Below are positions 46,544 to 57,039 of a stretch of DNA of 64,000 bases, piece by piece. This DNA is from Ridgeia piscesae (taxonomy: Eukaryota; Annelida; Polychaeta; Sabellida; Siboglinidae), in NCBI GenBank assembly GCA_025642075.2, contig JAODUO010001795.1:7501-71500 (forward strand), written 5' to 3'. How positions within the stretch are numbered: the stretch's first letter is position 1; each line of letters starts with the position of its first letter. The translations under genes and the position numbers were made by a program. The notes under the pieces are model-generated. The model searched no databases. It was not told where the DNA came from and saw nothing but the letters and a program-made list of their open reading frames with translations.

Positions 46544-49521
46544 CTGGAACATTGAACAAAACTGCTATGTACTGTATTTATACCATCATGTCATGATTTA
46601 TAAAACACCACAATGTTAATGTTCTGTTTAATTACATTAGCTGCATATTAATTACATACTACTAAAAAACACTGCAAAACAACCTTGGCACTGTACTGTA
46701 AAGTTACATATGTCACTGATAAGCCCCTCATGTGAATCTGAATATCTGCTACTGGTGAACTTTATCCATGTGTAGTGTGTACACTGATGCTAATTTTGTG
46801 TTCATAAACAGACGGCAGTCAAACTGCTGTGAACACAGCACACAGTACCCAGTAACAGTGCTGCTGAATGTGGAGGCGTGCGTCCAGGAGAACATTTAGA
46901 ATGATCGATGCTACGACACGACACAACACAAGGTCCAGTCAGTGTCACACTGTCCAGTGTCCACCCAGGTGTGTGTGGGCTTACATTAGTTGTGGTCATT
47001 ATTCAGCACATGACATGTCATAAATTGTGTGGCAGTCTGTACCAGAAGCCAGAGTAAGTGGGACTGGCCAAGTTTAACACCTCATTGATAAGAAATTCCT
47101 CAAACATAGGACTGCAGAACCTAGATAAAATATTTCCCTAAAACAAATGAACAAGATTGCCAAATCTACACGCTCCAGTCCACGATGATTGGCCTATCAA
47201 ATGTCCCTCTTTGTTCCACATATGTAAAGCACACATTTATCAATTACTTTGATTTAATTCAGTTTATAAAGCTTTGACGACACAGTTGGTGTATAATCGT
47301 TTCAATATTTTAAAGCTGTCATTATTTTGGTAAAACAAATACAGAAGCTATGCCAGAAGTCTTGCGACTGCTCCACGGGACACACTTGAGTACCTGGATA
47401 ACTAGAGACTCAGCCACACGGTCTCATTAGTGTCTCCAGTCTCCACCTCACATATGTTACCTATTGGTAGGACACATGCAGATGTAGCAGTCTCAATAAT
47501 GTTCACACAAGTGTGAAGTCTATTATTTGACCAAGTTTATTCAAAGTGCTAGTTTAAAGCCAGCCATGGGCAGTCAACAGAACCCTAATTGTGCACCTCT
47601 GGCCCGGATAGTTCAGGGTCATGACAGCAAGGTCTGTTGCTCCATTCATGTGTCTGGTTTATTTTGGGCAGTAATCATAACCGGGCGATCTACATATTAA
47701 CCAAGGTTGTTGACCCTTGGAGGTAAAGCGTCAACATGAACTAGTAGTGCCAAGGCCAGCCCCCAGCCAGTCTCAGGGCTGCATGTTGTATGTCAATGCC
47801 AGGAGGGCAGCCCCCAGCCAGTCTCAGGGCTGCCAGTTGTATGTCAATGCCAGGCTGATTGTACAATGTGCATACACTGAGAGGCTGCAGCCCAGACAGG
47901 CAGCATTTCACTCAAGAAACATTAGTCATTTCTTATTTTCTACAGCCCAGAAATCATTGCTGGTGACTGGAGTTTTTGAATCAGAGTCGCCTAAATAACA
48001 TACTAGTGGGTAGGACCAAACTTTTACATATTATGCTTTTGTACAAGTGATCTGACAGTCTAGACGATCCCATCTCATTTATTTATAATGGTATGTGCAA
48101 CTAAAACAGAAATCAGCCTTGATTCTGGAAATGTAACTAACCTGTGTCTGAGTTTATCAATATAAGTCATTCGCAACCACCCACATTTAAATTTCCTTCC
48201 TGACACTAACTACACGACCCAAATGATTACATTGCTTAAAAATCAAATAAAAGTATTGTTTTTTAGTGTTACTGAGGTTGTTGCCAATATTCCTGAATTA
48301 TTTCCCCCAATTTTATATACATAATTTTGTAGTTTTATCTTGTTACATCTATTTTCAAATATTGTCTGCTGGAGGATTTCCTGCAATTGTAAATTACAAT
48401 TTGTCTGCAAACTGTTCCCATTTAAAATTCACCACAAAAACATTATACTGTAAACACTGTACTATAATCAGATGTTAACTACATGACACTGATCTGGGCA
48501 TTAACCCCCAACCCCACCCCACCCACAGAGACCTGAGCATGAATAGTGGCTACACAAGAGACGTCTCGGGTTTCAGACCAAGAAGGAGATGGAAACAGAC
48601 ACAGACGGTGCATACAAGTGCACGTGTCCTGTGCGTGCCAGTCTACACCTCTATAGACCGACTGACACAGGATATTTACTTGACACAGACACTCTTTGTA
48701 TACTTTGTCACACCTGATTTACAAACCTACAGCAGCAGAAAGAAACGGTGCATGCATCCAACCATGGCAAAGGTCTCAATGTCTAGTCCCACACACCATA
48801 AATGTGTGCAAACAAATCGACACTAACCATCATTATTTATATTTAATATCATCAGGTACTATTAATAATTCATATACTTTGCCTGCAGCGATATCAGTAT
48901 AAATTAATGGCAACAACTTGATACAAAACACCTACAAATTCACCAGCTGTCTGGTCGTTACACTGGACTATAAAAAGACATCGTAGTAATTAATTACTTG
49001 GCATCATTTAAACTCACTGAACAATGACAGGAGCCACCATTGACCCATGGATGTGTTCTACTTGTGGCAACACTGCTCTATTTGGCACGAATGCTCCACA
49101 GTCTCCACCGAGTTAAGTAGAGCTGTGAGGCACAGTTTATGTTAAGGTCAGTCAACAGCTTCATCAAATTAGCAGCTCCGATCAATGCCTGCCTCACGGG
49201 GAGGTCAGTCAGTCTTGTGAGTGACCAGCACTGGACAATGACTGACACACTTTGAGAGTTTGGCTAATGCTAATAAGTGCGTCAGAGTAAGTTATTTACA
49301 ACTACAAATGCAATTCTGAGTTGAGAAGAAATCAGTAGCCGAGACATTTGGACTGGGATAGCTCCATATCACACCTGTAACATAGTCTATCGCAGTACAT
49401 GTAGAAATACAGTAAAATACAAAGAACCACTATTTGCCAAAATTAATATTCATAACTACATTTATTGTTATCTGTTTTCTGTAGCAATTAAATGTTGCCT
49501 AAATTTTATTGTATACAACGT
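46544..49521 (-). other. Upstream region or long 5' intron of PEPCK
   Basis: No gene is recognised. A tandem duplication of about 60 bp (GCCCCCAGCCAGTCTCAGGG ... GTATGTCAATGCCAG) lies at 47755-47855. Confidence 0.5.
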
Positions 49522-49527
49522 AATGCA

Positions 49528-49606
49528 AACAAGTAAATGTTATTTCTGCCAGTGTCAACAGACCTGCCACACAATCAGGCCAGCTCATCCAGCTCCTTCC
49601 TGGCCG
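49528..49606 (-). pseudogene. Broken partial copy of PEPCK exon 3 and its 3' intron edge
   Basis: On the + strand this aligns with 43105-43185 at a constant offset of 6423 bp across the splice junction: AAGTAAA-GTT-TTTCTG-CAGTG-CAACA-ACCTGCCA-ACAA. A 2-bp deletion and substitutions then break the frame, and the donor GT is kept (GTCTGT). Read on - it gives a decayed KELDEL for the normal KKEMDER. No other PEPCK exon was found nearby. Confidence 0.75.
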
Positions 49607-49724
49607 TCTATACCACCTACCACCAGAGTCACCTACACGGAGCCACTGACAGACACATTTCTTCACTCATCCTTACATACAGTGCCACATGTTCCAGTGA
49701 AGTTTGTATTGTGTTCCCTGTCAC

Positions 49725-49965
49725 ACGTACAGACGACAGCCCCCTGTCACACGTACAGACGACAGCCCCCTGTCACACGTACAGACACAGCCCCCTGTCA
49801 CACGTACAGACCACAGTCCCCTGTCACATGTACAGATGACAGTCCCCTGTCACACGTACAGACACAGCCCCCTTTCACACGTACAGACAACAGCCCCCTG
49901 TCACACGTACAGACCACAGTCCCCTGTCACATGTACAGACCACAGTCCCCTGTCCCCCACACAAA
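49725..49965. repeat. 25-26-bp tandem array
   Basis: About ten units contain CCCCTGTCACACGTACAGAC plus ACAG or GACAG. Open frames through it are repeat products. Confidence 0.93.
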
Positions 49966-50245
49966 CACACCCACCCCCACACGACAGGTCATGCTGCTCC
50001 AGAAACAGAAGGATGTTTTACTTGAAATGGATATCTCTCTATCACAGCACTTCTAAAAATAGTGACACTGCAGACACACACACTTAACCTGCAGCCTGAA
50101 CTTACCTAAGTTTGCTGCACACAAATAGGGTCAAGTATATAACTCTAAAAGTGACAGTTCAGAAAGGGTATCAGCATGCAGGACAATCTTCATGACAACT
50201 CCATTTACCCAACAGACTTGGAAGAGCTACTGGTGAAAAGGACAA

Positions 50246-50402
50246 CATGTGACAGAGATGACAGACAACAACATGTGACAGAGATGACAGACAACATGTG
50301 ACAGAGATAACAGACAACAACATGTAACAGAGATGACAGACAACATGTGACAGAGATGACAGACAACAACATGTGACAGATATGACAGACATGTGACAGA
50401 GC
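50246..50402. repeat. ~25-bp tandem array (ACATGTGACAGAGATGACAG)
   Basis: Units of ACATGTGACAGAGATGACAG plus ACAAC alternate in long and short forms; about seven copies. Confidence 0.92.
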
Positions 50403-53076
50403 TGACAGGCAATAAATGTATTCACCATCAGGACTCACCGTGTACCATACCATCCCCAACAGATGGTCTTGTCCGACTGAATATATTGCCTTATTATTTA
50501 AAATTAATCAAGATTCAAGAGTATCGATCATGCACCAATTATCATAAATCTGCCCTGTTATATTACATTATCCAAACATCTATACAAAAATTATATTTCT
50601 AAAATTTAATAAATAAAACAACATTTTGGGTCAGTATGTGTTTAAATTATATCAATTTTTGGCAGTCCATGGTCCAGTCATGGATGCAACATTGCACCTT
50701 GGTAAAATTAGTTGTGCCAACAAAAAAGATACAAGATACAAGAAGCTTGATTTAATGTTGGTTTACATTGCAGAACATTAGTTCATCTGAGCTATTTTCC
50801 AACAAACAGATGACTAGAACTGTTTCACGACAACCAAGCAAAATATATAACACTCTGGGCATTCAGCATCAAAGTATATCACATGTACTCAATAACCTTT
50901 GTTGTAAGACAAGGTTGTCAGACCAACTGTTTTTCCCCATACATTAACCACTTGTCAACATGTTTACTATGCCTGCAGAACCAATGCAATTTCAGTAGAT
51001 CTGCTTACAGAAAACAATGAAGCGAATTGGCAAGGTGCACCCAAACGTGCGTCAATCCACGGGGTAAGTCACATACACCTAGACTGGTGATCCAGACTGG
51101 TGACTCACTAATTACCAGCATCCGGCTGTGTCAATGGAACCATCAATGTCACGACCTTTGACTTCAAGTAAACTACATGATCTATTGCATCCTCTTTAAC
51201 AACTTTTGTGAAACACAAGTCTCGATGTAAAAGGACTTACAGAACTTTGTGAGTTGCTGTGTCTGAAGAAATGGCAACAGCTGCAGTTATTTGTTGTAAA
51301 CTGTTACGCATTGCAATAATTGATATATATATATATATATATATATTACATATTCTACACCACACTGAGGAATGATTAAATCAATTAATATGTTTTCAGT
51401 TACTCGGTACATACACTTTGTAAAGATGCAAAAGCATCCTCCTAACGAGACGGTCCTGCCCAACTGTAACGCTGCCGTCCTGGTGTTCGGCTGCTTCTCA
51501 AAAAACCTGAACATAAACACCACACCAGTCAAGCATGCAGTGCAACTCACGTCATAAAAACCTACTTGAGATCAAACACTCAGCACGTTGATGTCTGTAA
51601 AACATGAGCTGAGGAACTAAGCAAATGACCATTGCTAGCATTTCACTGCCAGGCGAGGTATAGGGACAGACTACATTCCTAACGAAAAGGTAAAGTGGGG
51701 CTACCTCCCTCCTGTGTTGCTATGGCAACAGGAGCAATGACACCTGGAAGCTAAAGTCAGTGTAACTTTGTCTGGCTGACTGCTGGCTACTCTAAAATCT
51801 GTACTGACTTACTCTGACCTGTTTAGAAGTAGACAGGGGTAGATATAACTCCACAATTTTTGGTAGTCAACAGGACTACTTAGTTGGGAAATCTGGTAGT
51901 CCTCAGATATATCTGGTAGTCATATGGCCCAGATTTAAGCAAAATAACATGACAAATACAACATTAGAAAAATATTCGCAAATGTTTTGGTAGTTCATTT
52001 GACTACTGCTGTCTTCATTTTTGGTAGTCTGACCAAATTTCTGGTAGACCTCGGACCAACAAACTACCAATATTTCGACCCCTGGTAGACCTAGTGATTT
52101 CTGACAGCTCAAGAACACAGTAAGTCATATAAAACCATATTGCAACAAGCCATTGTATCACTATCTACACCAAGAGTAATTTATTTCATCAGATAAAAAC
52201 AACAAGGGCACTGGCATGTTTGAAAGTGGGCCCTTTTTAGGATTGTGTGTTACATTGAGCACAAGGGATTGGTCTAGAAAAAACCTCCACCTAGAATGTT
52301 AACTTAACCCATGTTGGTGGCTTGATGCACCTTCTAAGTTTCCAACTACATATTGTTAACCTGAAAATTACTTGCCAGAGACCCAGCATTCAAAACTAAT
52401 GCTTAATTCATTTTACACTCAAATAGGAAATTTTTTCTACAGGAGGTCGTAATCATATTGTCAATAAGATTTGCTAGGTCTACTATCTTCGAATCGAACT
52501 TAGTCTAACCATTCCAGCAGTGTTTATATCTGCCCGCGATTTGAATAAACAGATTGATAAATGGTAATCACTGCGGAAATCTTGCAAAAAGCTACAACAA
52601 CTTTATTAATGTTCATGTTGAATATAGCTCTAGTTAGAGACAATTTGGCAGGCTTTGAAGTTTCCAACCCAAAATGTGTTCAAGTGGAAAACAGTTTATC
52701 CAGTTTACAAACAAACTTTAACTACAATATTGCCAAGTCAGGCTGAGTTAACTGCAATGCCCATTGATATTCAATGATGTCACATTTTTACATATCCAAT
52801 ACATCAGACAAAGGAAGTCCTGTAACAAACTTTTATGCTAGCTAATTTGGGGTAGGACGGAATTGCCACATCAACAAGTTTGAAACTAAAAAAGGGGTGT
52901 GACAATGACACTGTAAGCCTACTTTCACTCAGTCAGGCTGACTTCATAACGAAACCAAGAGTCAGGACTCAGCTCAGCCTCAGGTAGTATTATTAATATT
53001 AACCATTTAACCATTCGATTGTTGTAAAGCTCACCATCTATTTTGCTAAGAAGAAAAGAAATGTAGTTTATCTTGT
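50403..53076. other. Unassigned sequence upstream of PEPCK
   Basis: No gene is supported. It holds a short (AT)n at about 51323-51346 and a stretch at 51860-52090 where GGTAGTC/GGTAGACC recurs about ten times. These are probably repeat debris. Confidence 0.5.
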
Positions 53077-54260
53077 TTTACAATATACTGATGTCTATAA
53101 ACCAATTTTCATTACAAAAGAAGGGTGTTTTTATGATTATACTTAGTTTTAGTTTAACAACAGATATAAACAAGTCTTAAAATTACATAACATATATTTG
53201 ACTAGTGAATATGTAAGTTATGTTGTGTCATCTGTGTTTACATATTTGGAACTAAAACATTATTCAGTGTCTTTTCTGGAGATGTATATATAGTGACATT
53301 TGAACATTACATTATTTGCATAAAAATTCAAGTTTAGTACGATATGCATGTGTAAAAACCCTGAATTCTGACTGGCACTGAAAGTAAAACAGTTATATTA
53401 TTTAATTATTTAAATTATTATAGGTATTTCTTCTATGATGTTGACACATTTAGCTGTTCTGGACTACATTATTAGCATTATATTATAATATTACGTTAAT
53501 TTGTACTAAGCAAGGAAGCAGGTTGCCCTGGTGCGTGGAATTATTCCTCCAATTGAGCCATTCCATGGTCTACCGGAGTCTTGACAGTTTGGCCTGACCC
53601 CTGGATAAGCCCATAACTTCTAAAATATAGGCCAAACGTCTATTCTGAAGTCGTCTGAAAATTTGCAAAAAGCAGTCGACAGGCAATGTGCATTAATACA
53701 TAACTCTCATTTCAAGTATAACGTTTGACGGGTTATTCCACTTTCAAATCATCGTTTTATATGAGAGTGTCAGCTTATTCGACGTCGATGGTACCGGCAA
53801 ACATTTTACAGCCGGCTTTTATAAAGCCGGTTTTTACAGCAAATGTCAAGGACGTGTTCCAAAAATGAAATCCCCATTGTATTTGCTTTCAGATACCATT
53901 ATACTTTATGCTTATTCTATGCACAATGACAGCATGCAACATTAACACCGTAAAGAAAAACTTACCTGTACTAACTGGGATTGTTAATTTCTACTGCCTT
54001 CACTCGGTGCGTAAAACGAGTGAATGGAGGATTCGCCGAAACTTCTCTCGATGGTAAACAGAGTGACCTTGACCTCTCCTTGTCGCGGCGTAACGTTCCA
54101 CATCCGGGTACAACAGGGAACTTATCAAAACCACATTGTAGAGTAAATAAGGACAATTGGTGCTTTAACAACAAGGAGACTGCAACCGATATCAACATTT
54201 TACCAGCGTGGATGTCTAAGTTCGTCCAAATAAACCTGGATCAGTATTTCATTTGCAGTA
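53077..54260. repeat. Direct repeat copy 1 (1184 bp, copy 2 at 62817-64000)
   Basis: It is identical to 62817-64000 at offset 9740 except for one substitution found (C at 54037, T at 63777). The second copy runs off the window end, so the repeat may be longer. See the findings for why this is probably an assembly effect. Confidence 0.97.
53966..54200 (-). promoter_or_regulatory. Candidate PEPCK promoter and non-coding first exon
   Basis: On the - strand a strong donor (TACAG followed by GTAAGT) ends at 53966. It is preceded by CpG-containing sequence unlike the AT-rich surroundings. Inside, at 54064-54075, the - strand reads AGGTCAAGGTCA, two AGGTCA half-sites without spacer and containing the extended TCAAGGTCA site of ERR/NR5A-type nuclear receptors. 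The first PEPCK coding exon has a matching upstream acceptor. The link over 7.4 kb is inference. The transcription start is not located. Confidence 0.45.
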
Positions 54261-55150
54261 GACGGAAACGCTGAGCGTAGCTGATGATATCGCTTTGCGA
54301 TAATGATACGGCCCCGTAGAATTGCCCAGAGGCCGAGTATGTGTGATACGTTTCTGTACATGGATTAGCCGCGTGTTGGCCCTGCATAATATTGTTTACC
54401 CGCGTTGTTCAGTAAGTGTAAACACCTTGTCCGACGGGACATTTGTAATGACGTCATGGTTTGGGTGTGGCTCAATACAGTGGGTCTAAATGTTGGGAGT
54501 GGGATGATTAATGCCCTCTAAGACTAAGCGGCCAATTGCATGCCTCTGCCAGCACCCTTTTACTTGTTTGAACACGGGGCAAACGGCGATCGATGGTGGG
54601 ATAAATGAATCATCAATCGATCGATCGATCAATTAAACGATTCCACCATCCATCGGAGAGAGGGGGGAGGGAGAGAGGGGCGGGGGAGATAGCATATGCA
54701 TTCCCTTCAAGAGGGGAGAAGGTATTGCTGGACGTACCAACGGCGTGTAAATTAATATCCTATTACACGTAGACTTTATCAATGGCAAACGTGTATGCTT
54801 ACATGTGTCATAGGATACACATGCATGCATTGCACGACGTGCACTTTCATGACGAATAAAGCCAACTCCATTCCGCGACCACAGTAAACATCCCGAGACA
54901 CCCACAGAACTTTGCCGCCAGCTAGCATATAATGATCGACCTATCATTGTCATAATAATACACAGTACACATCATCAATGGCAGGGCTGCATGTGGGATT
55001 GCGAAGGGTGCGACGCCCCCCCCCCACGCTGAGGTTAGTTCCGTTTGGAGCGAACGACTGTACGTAATAGGGGGAGCTATATATAGACCTTATAGGGTAA
55101 TGATAATTTTGCATAGGTGCGACCATAATACTTATTAATACATCCCAGAG
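54261..55150. other. Unassigned intergenic sequence
   Basis: No gene is recognised. It contains a short (ATCG)n run near 54615 and a purine-rich stretch near 54655-54690. Confidence 0.5.
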
Positions 55151-55312
55151 AGCATGGAAACGTTAATCTAACGTTCCTTTAAAGTTAGCAGAAACGTTGG
55201 TTTAACGTTTACATGTGAACGGTTTTTTTGGCGTTATTTTGCTCGTTTATTTAACGTAGATCTACGTTTTCTTTCTAACCAAACAAAAACAACCGAAAAC
55301 TAACGTTTCCAG
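55151..55312. repeat. Short foldback (MITE-like) element with TGGAAACGTTA ends
   Basis: The left end reads TGGAAACGTTAATC and the right end ACTAACGTTTCCA, inverted complements with one mismatch, 160 bp apart. AACGTT palindromes recur inside. It has no coding capacity. Confidence 0.6.
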
Positions 55313-55459
55313 CTTCCGTGAAATGTACAACTGCACGAAATACCATACCGGATCGGTTGTCGTCCGGGTTACCAAGGACCGCGCTGCTCGACTTGATCTT
55401 CCGTCGACAGTGGAAAATCAGCTAGGAAGAAGAAGAAGCCAACTACTGACAATTGCACA

Positions 55460-56116
55460 ATGGAACGTCAGGAGCGCCACCGACCAGAAAGACGTACGGC
55501 ACTAGTAGCAATGGAACTTGCCAAATACAACATCGACATCGCCGCCCTATTTGTAACCAGTTTCTCAGAGTCTGGTAGTCTCGACGACGTGGAATACTCT
55601 TTCTTCTGGAGTGGCAAACACAAAGGAGAAAGAAGGGAGGCCGGAGTGGGCTTTGCTATCAAAAAGGATATCGTCACAAAGCTGGCAGAAATGCCACGGC
55701 CAGTAAGTGACAGAATCATGACGATGAGACTACCTCTGAGTAAGGACAACTTTGCTACAATTATCAGCGTGTACGCTCCAACAATGACAAACCCACATGA
55801 AAACATGGATGCCTTCTACAACCAGCTGGCAAGTGTGCTCAGTGGCATCCCTCGTACAGATAAGCTACTGCTGATAGGAGACTTCAATGTGAGAACAGGA
55901 AGAGAAAATGACAAGTGGCCCTTGGTCATGGGCAAACTTGGGATTGGGAAATGCAACTCCTATGGCGAGCTTCTACTGGCTCTGTGCTCTGAGTTCGAAC
56001 TGATAGTGACGAACACCATGTTCAAGCAGAAGGATGCACGCAAGACCACCTGGATGCATCCTCGTTCCAGACACTGGCATATGATCGACTTCATCATCAC
56101 GCGGGGTCGGGATTAG
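55460..56116 (+). pseudogene. LINE apurinic endonuclease domain, damaged
   Basis: The exonuclease-endonuclease-phosphatase fold is recognisable: WNVRS (55461, in the neighbouring frame), ERRTALVAMELAKYNIDIAA, VYAPT, LLIGDFNVRTG and TTWMHPRSRHWHMIDFIIT. The usual catalytic Glu in the A-L-S-E-T-R segment is replaced (ALFVTS). A stop at 56114-56116 follows GRD. The segment that should supply the terminal SDH/TDH-type His is missing; sequence resumes at LRSKVAF about where it would follow, pointing to a small internal deletion. Confidence 0.85.
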
Positions 56117-56286
56117 ATGGACATCCACAGTACCAGAGCCATGCTGAGGTCAAAAGTGGCTTTCGGAATACGACAAAAGCACAACAGGCAACGGACAAGT
56201 AAGCCGACCAAGCTCAAAACTGCAAAACGAAGTACCATCAGCGATAGGGAGAGTTTTGAGCAGGAGATGGACAGTGCTCTCGCCCA

Positions 56287-57039
56287 ATGAGAGGAGAAGG
56301 AATGGGCAGCTCTGCAGCAGTGCAGGAAAGGAAGGCAGTGGAGCTGCAGAGAGCTACTGACAGAAACGACATGAAGGGCTTCTACAATGGACTGAAGGAA
56401 GTGTGGGGACCCAAAAAGAAGGGACCTGTTCACCTGAAATCAACAGATGGAATGGAGACCTTCTCTGACAGCAAGAGAGTTGTAGCAACATGGAATGAAA
56501 ACTTGCAGAAGCTACTCAACGTCCCTGGCGACATAAATCACGAAGCTCTGGACAACATCCCGCAGCGCATTACCAAGACAAGCCTCGATGAGATTCCAAC
56601 CATGGATGAGATGGCTAGAGCAATCGCCTGCCTGAAAGATTGCAAAGCACCCGGAGGAGATGGCATTCCTGCAGAAGTATGGAAGCACGGAGGAGACAAT
56701 CTGTTCAGCAGACTGCACAAACTAATCATCAATGCCTGGAAGGTGGGTTCTGTACCACAAGCATGGAAGGATGCCAGCATTGTAACCATCTACAAGAAAG
56801 GTGATCGAACAGACAGTGGGAACTATAGAGGAATCTCTCTTCTTTCCATAGCAGGCAAGATCATCGCCAGGATCCTCCTCAACAGATTATCTACCCACAT
56901 AACACCAGAGGTAGTTCCAGAGACCCAATGTGGCTTCAGAGGTAACCTGAGCACCGTGGATATGATATTTTGTCTCCGACAGTTACAAAAAAAGTGCATT
57001 GAGCAGGACCGACCATTGTACATGGTATTTGTCAATTAA
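56287..57039 (+). pseudogene. LINE reverse transcriptase N-terminal half
   Basis: 250 codons include CLKDCKAPGGDGIPAEVWKH, WKDASIVTIYKKGDRTDSGN, YRGISLLSIAGKIIARILL and ETQCGFRGNLSTVDMIFCLR, the fingers and template-binding blocks of a LINE RT. The frame stops inside block A: MVFVN then TAA, where FVD with the first catalytic Asp is expected. A copy of that block continues a few bases later (KAFYTVG around 57065). Confidence 0.9.

Noticed and set aside
53813..53831. CCGGCTTT-TAT-AAAGCCGG inverted repeat with a TATA-like core
   Set aside because: It lies downstream of the candidate first exon on the - strand, so it is not that exon's TATA box. A bacterial-type terminator is not expected here.
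53971..54198. 75-codon - strand frame with a hydrophobic start, repeated at 63711-63938
   Set aside because: It overlaps the candidate promoter and first exon and has no homology. The second copy adds no evidence, being the same duplicated sequence.
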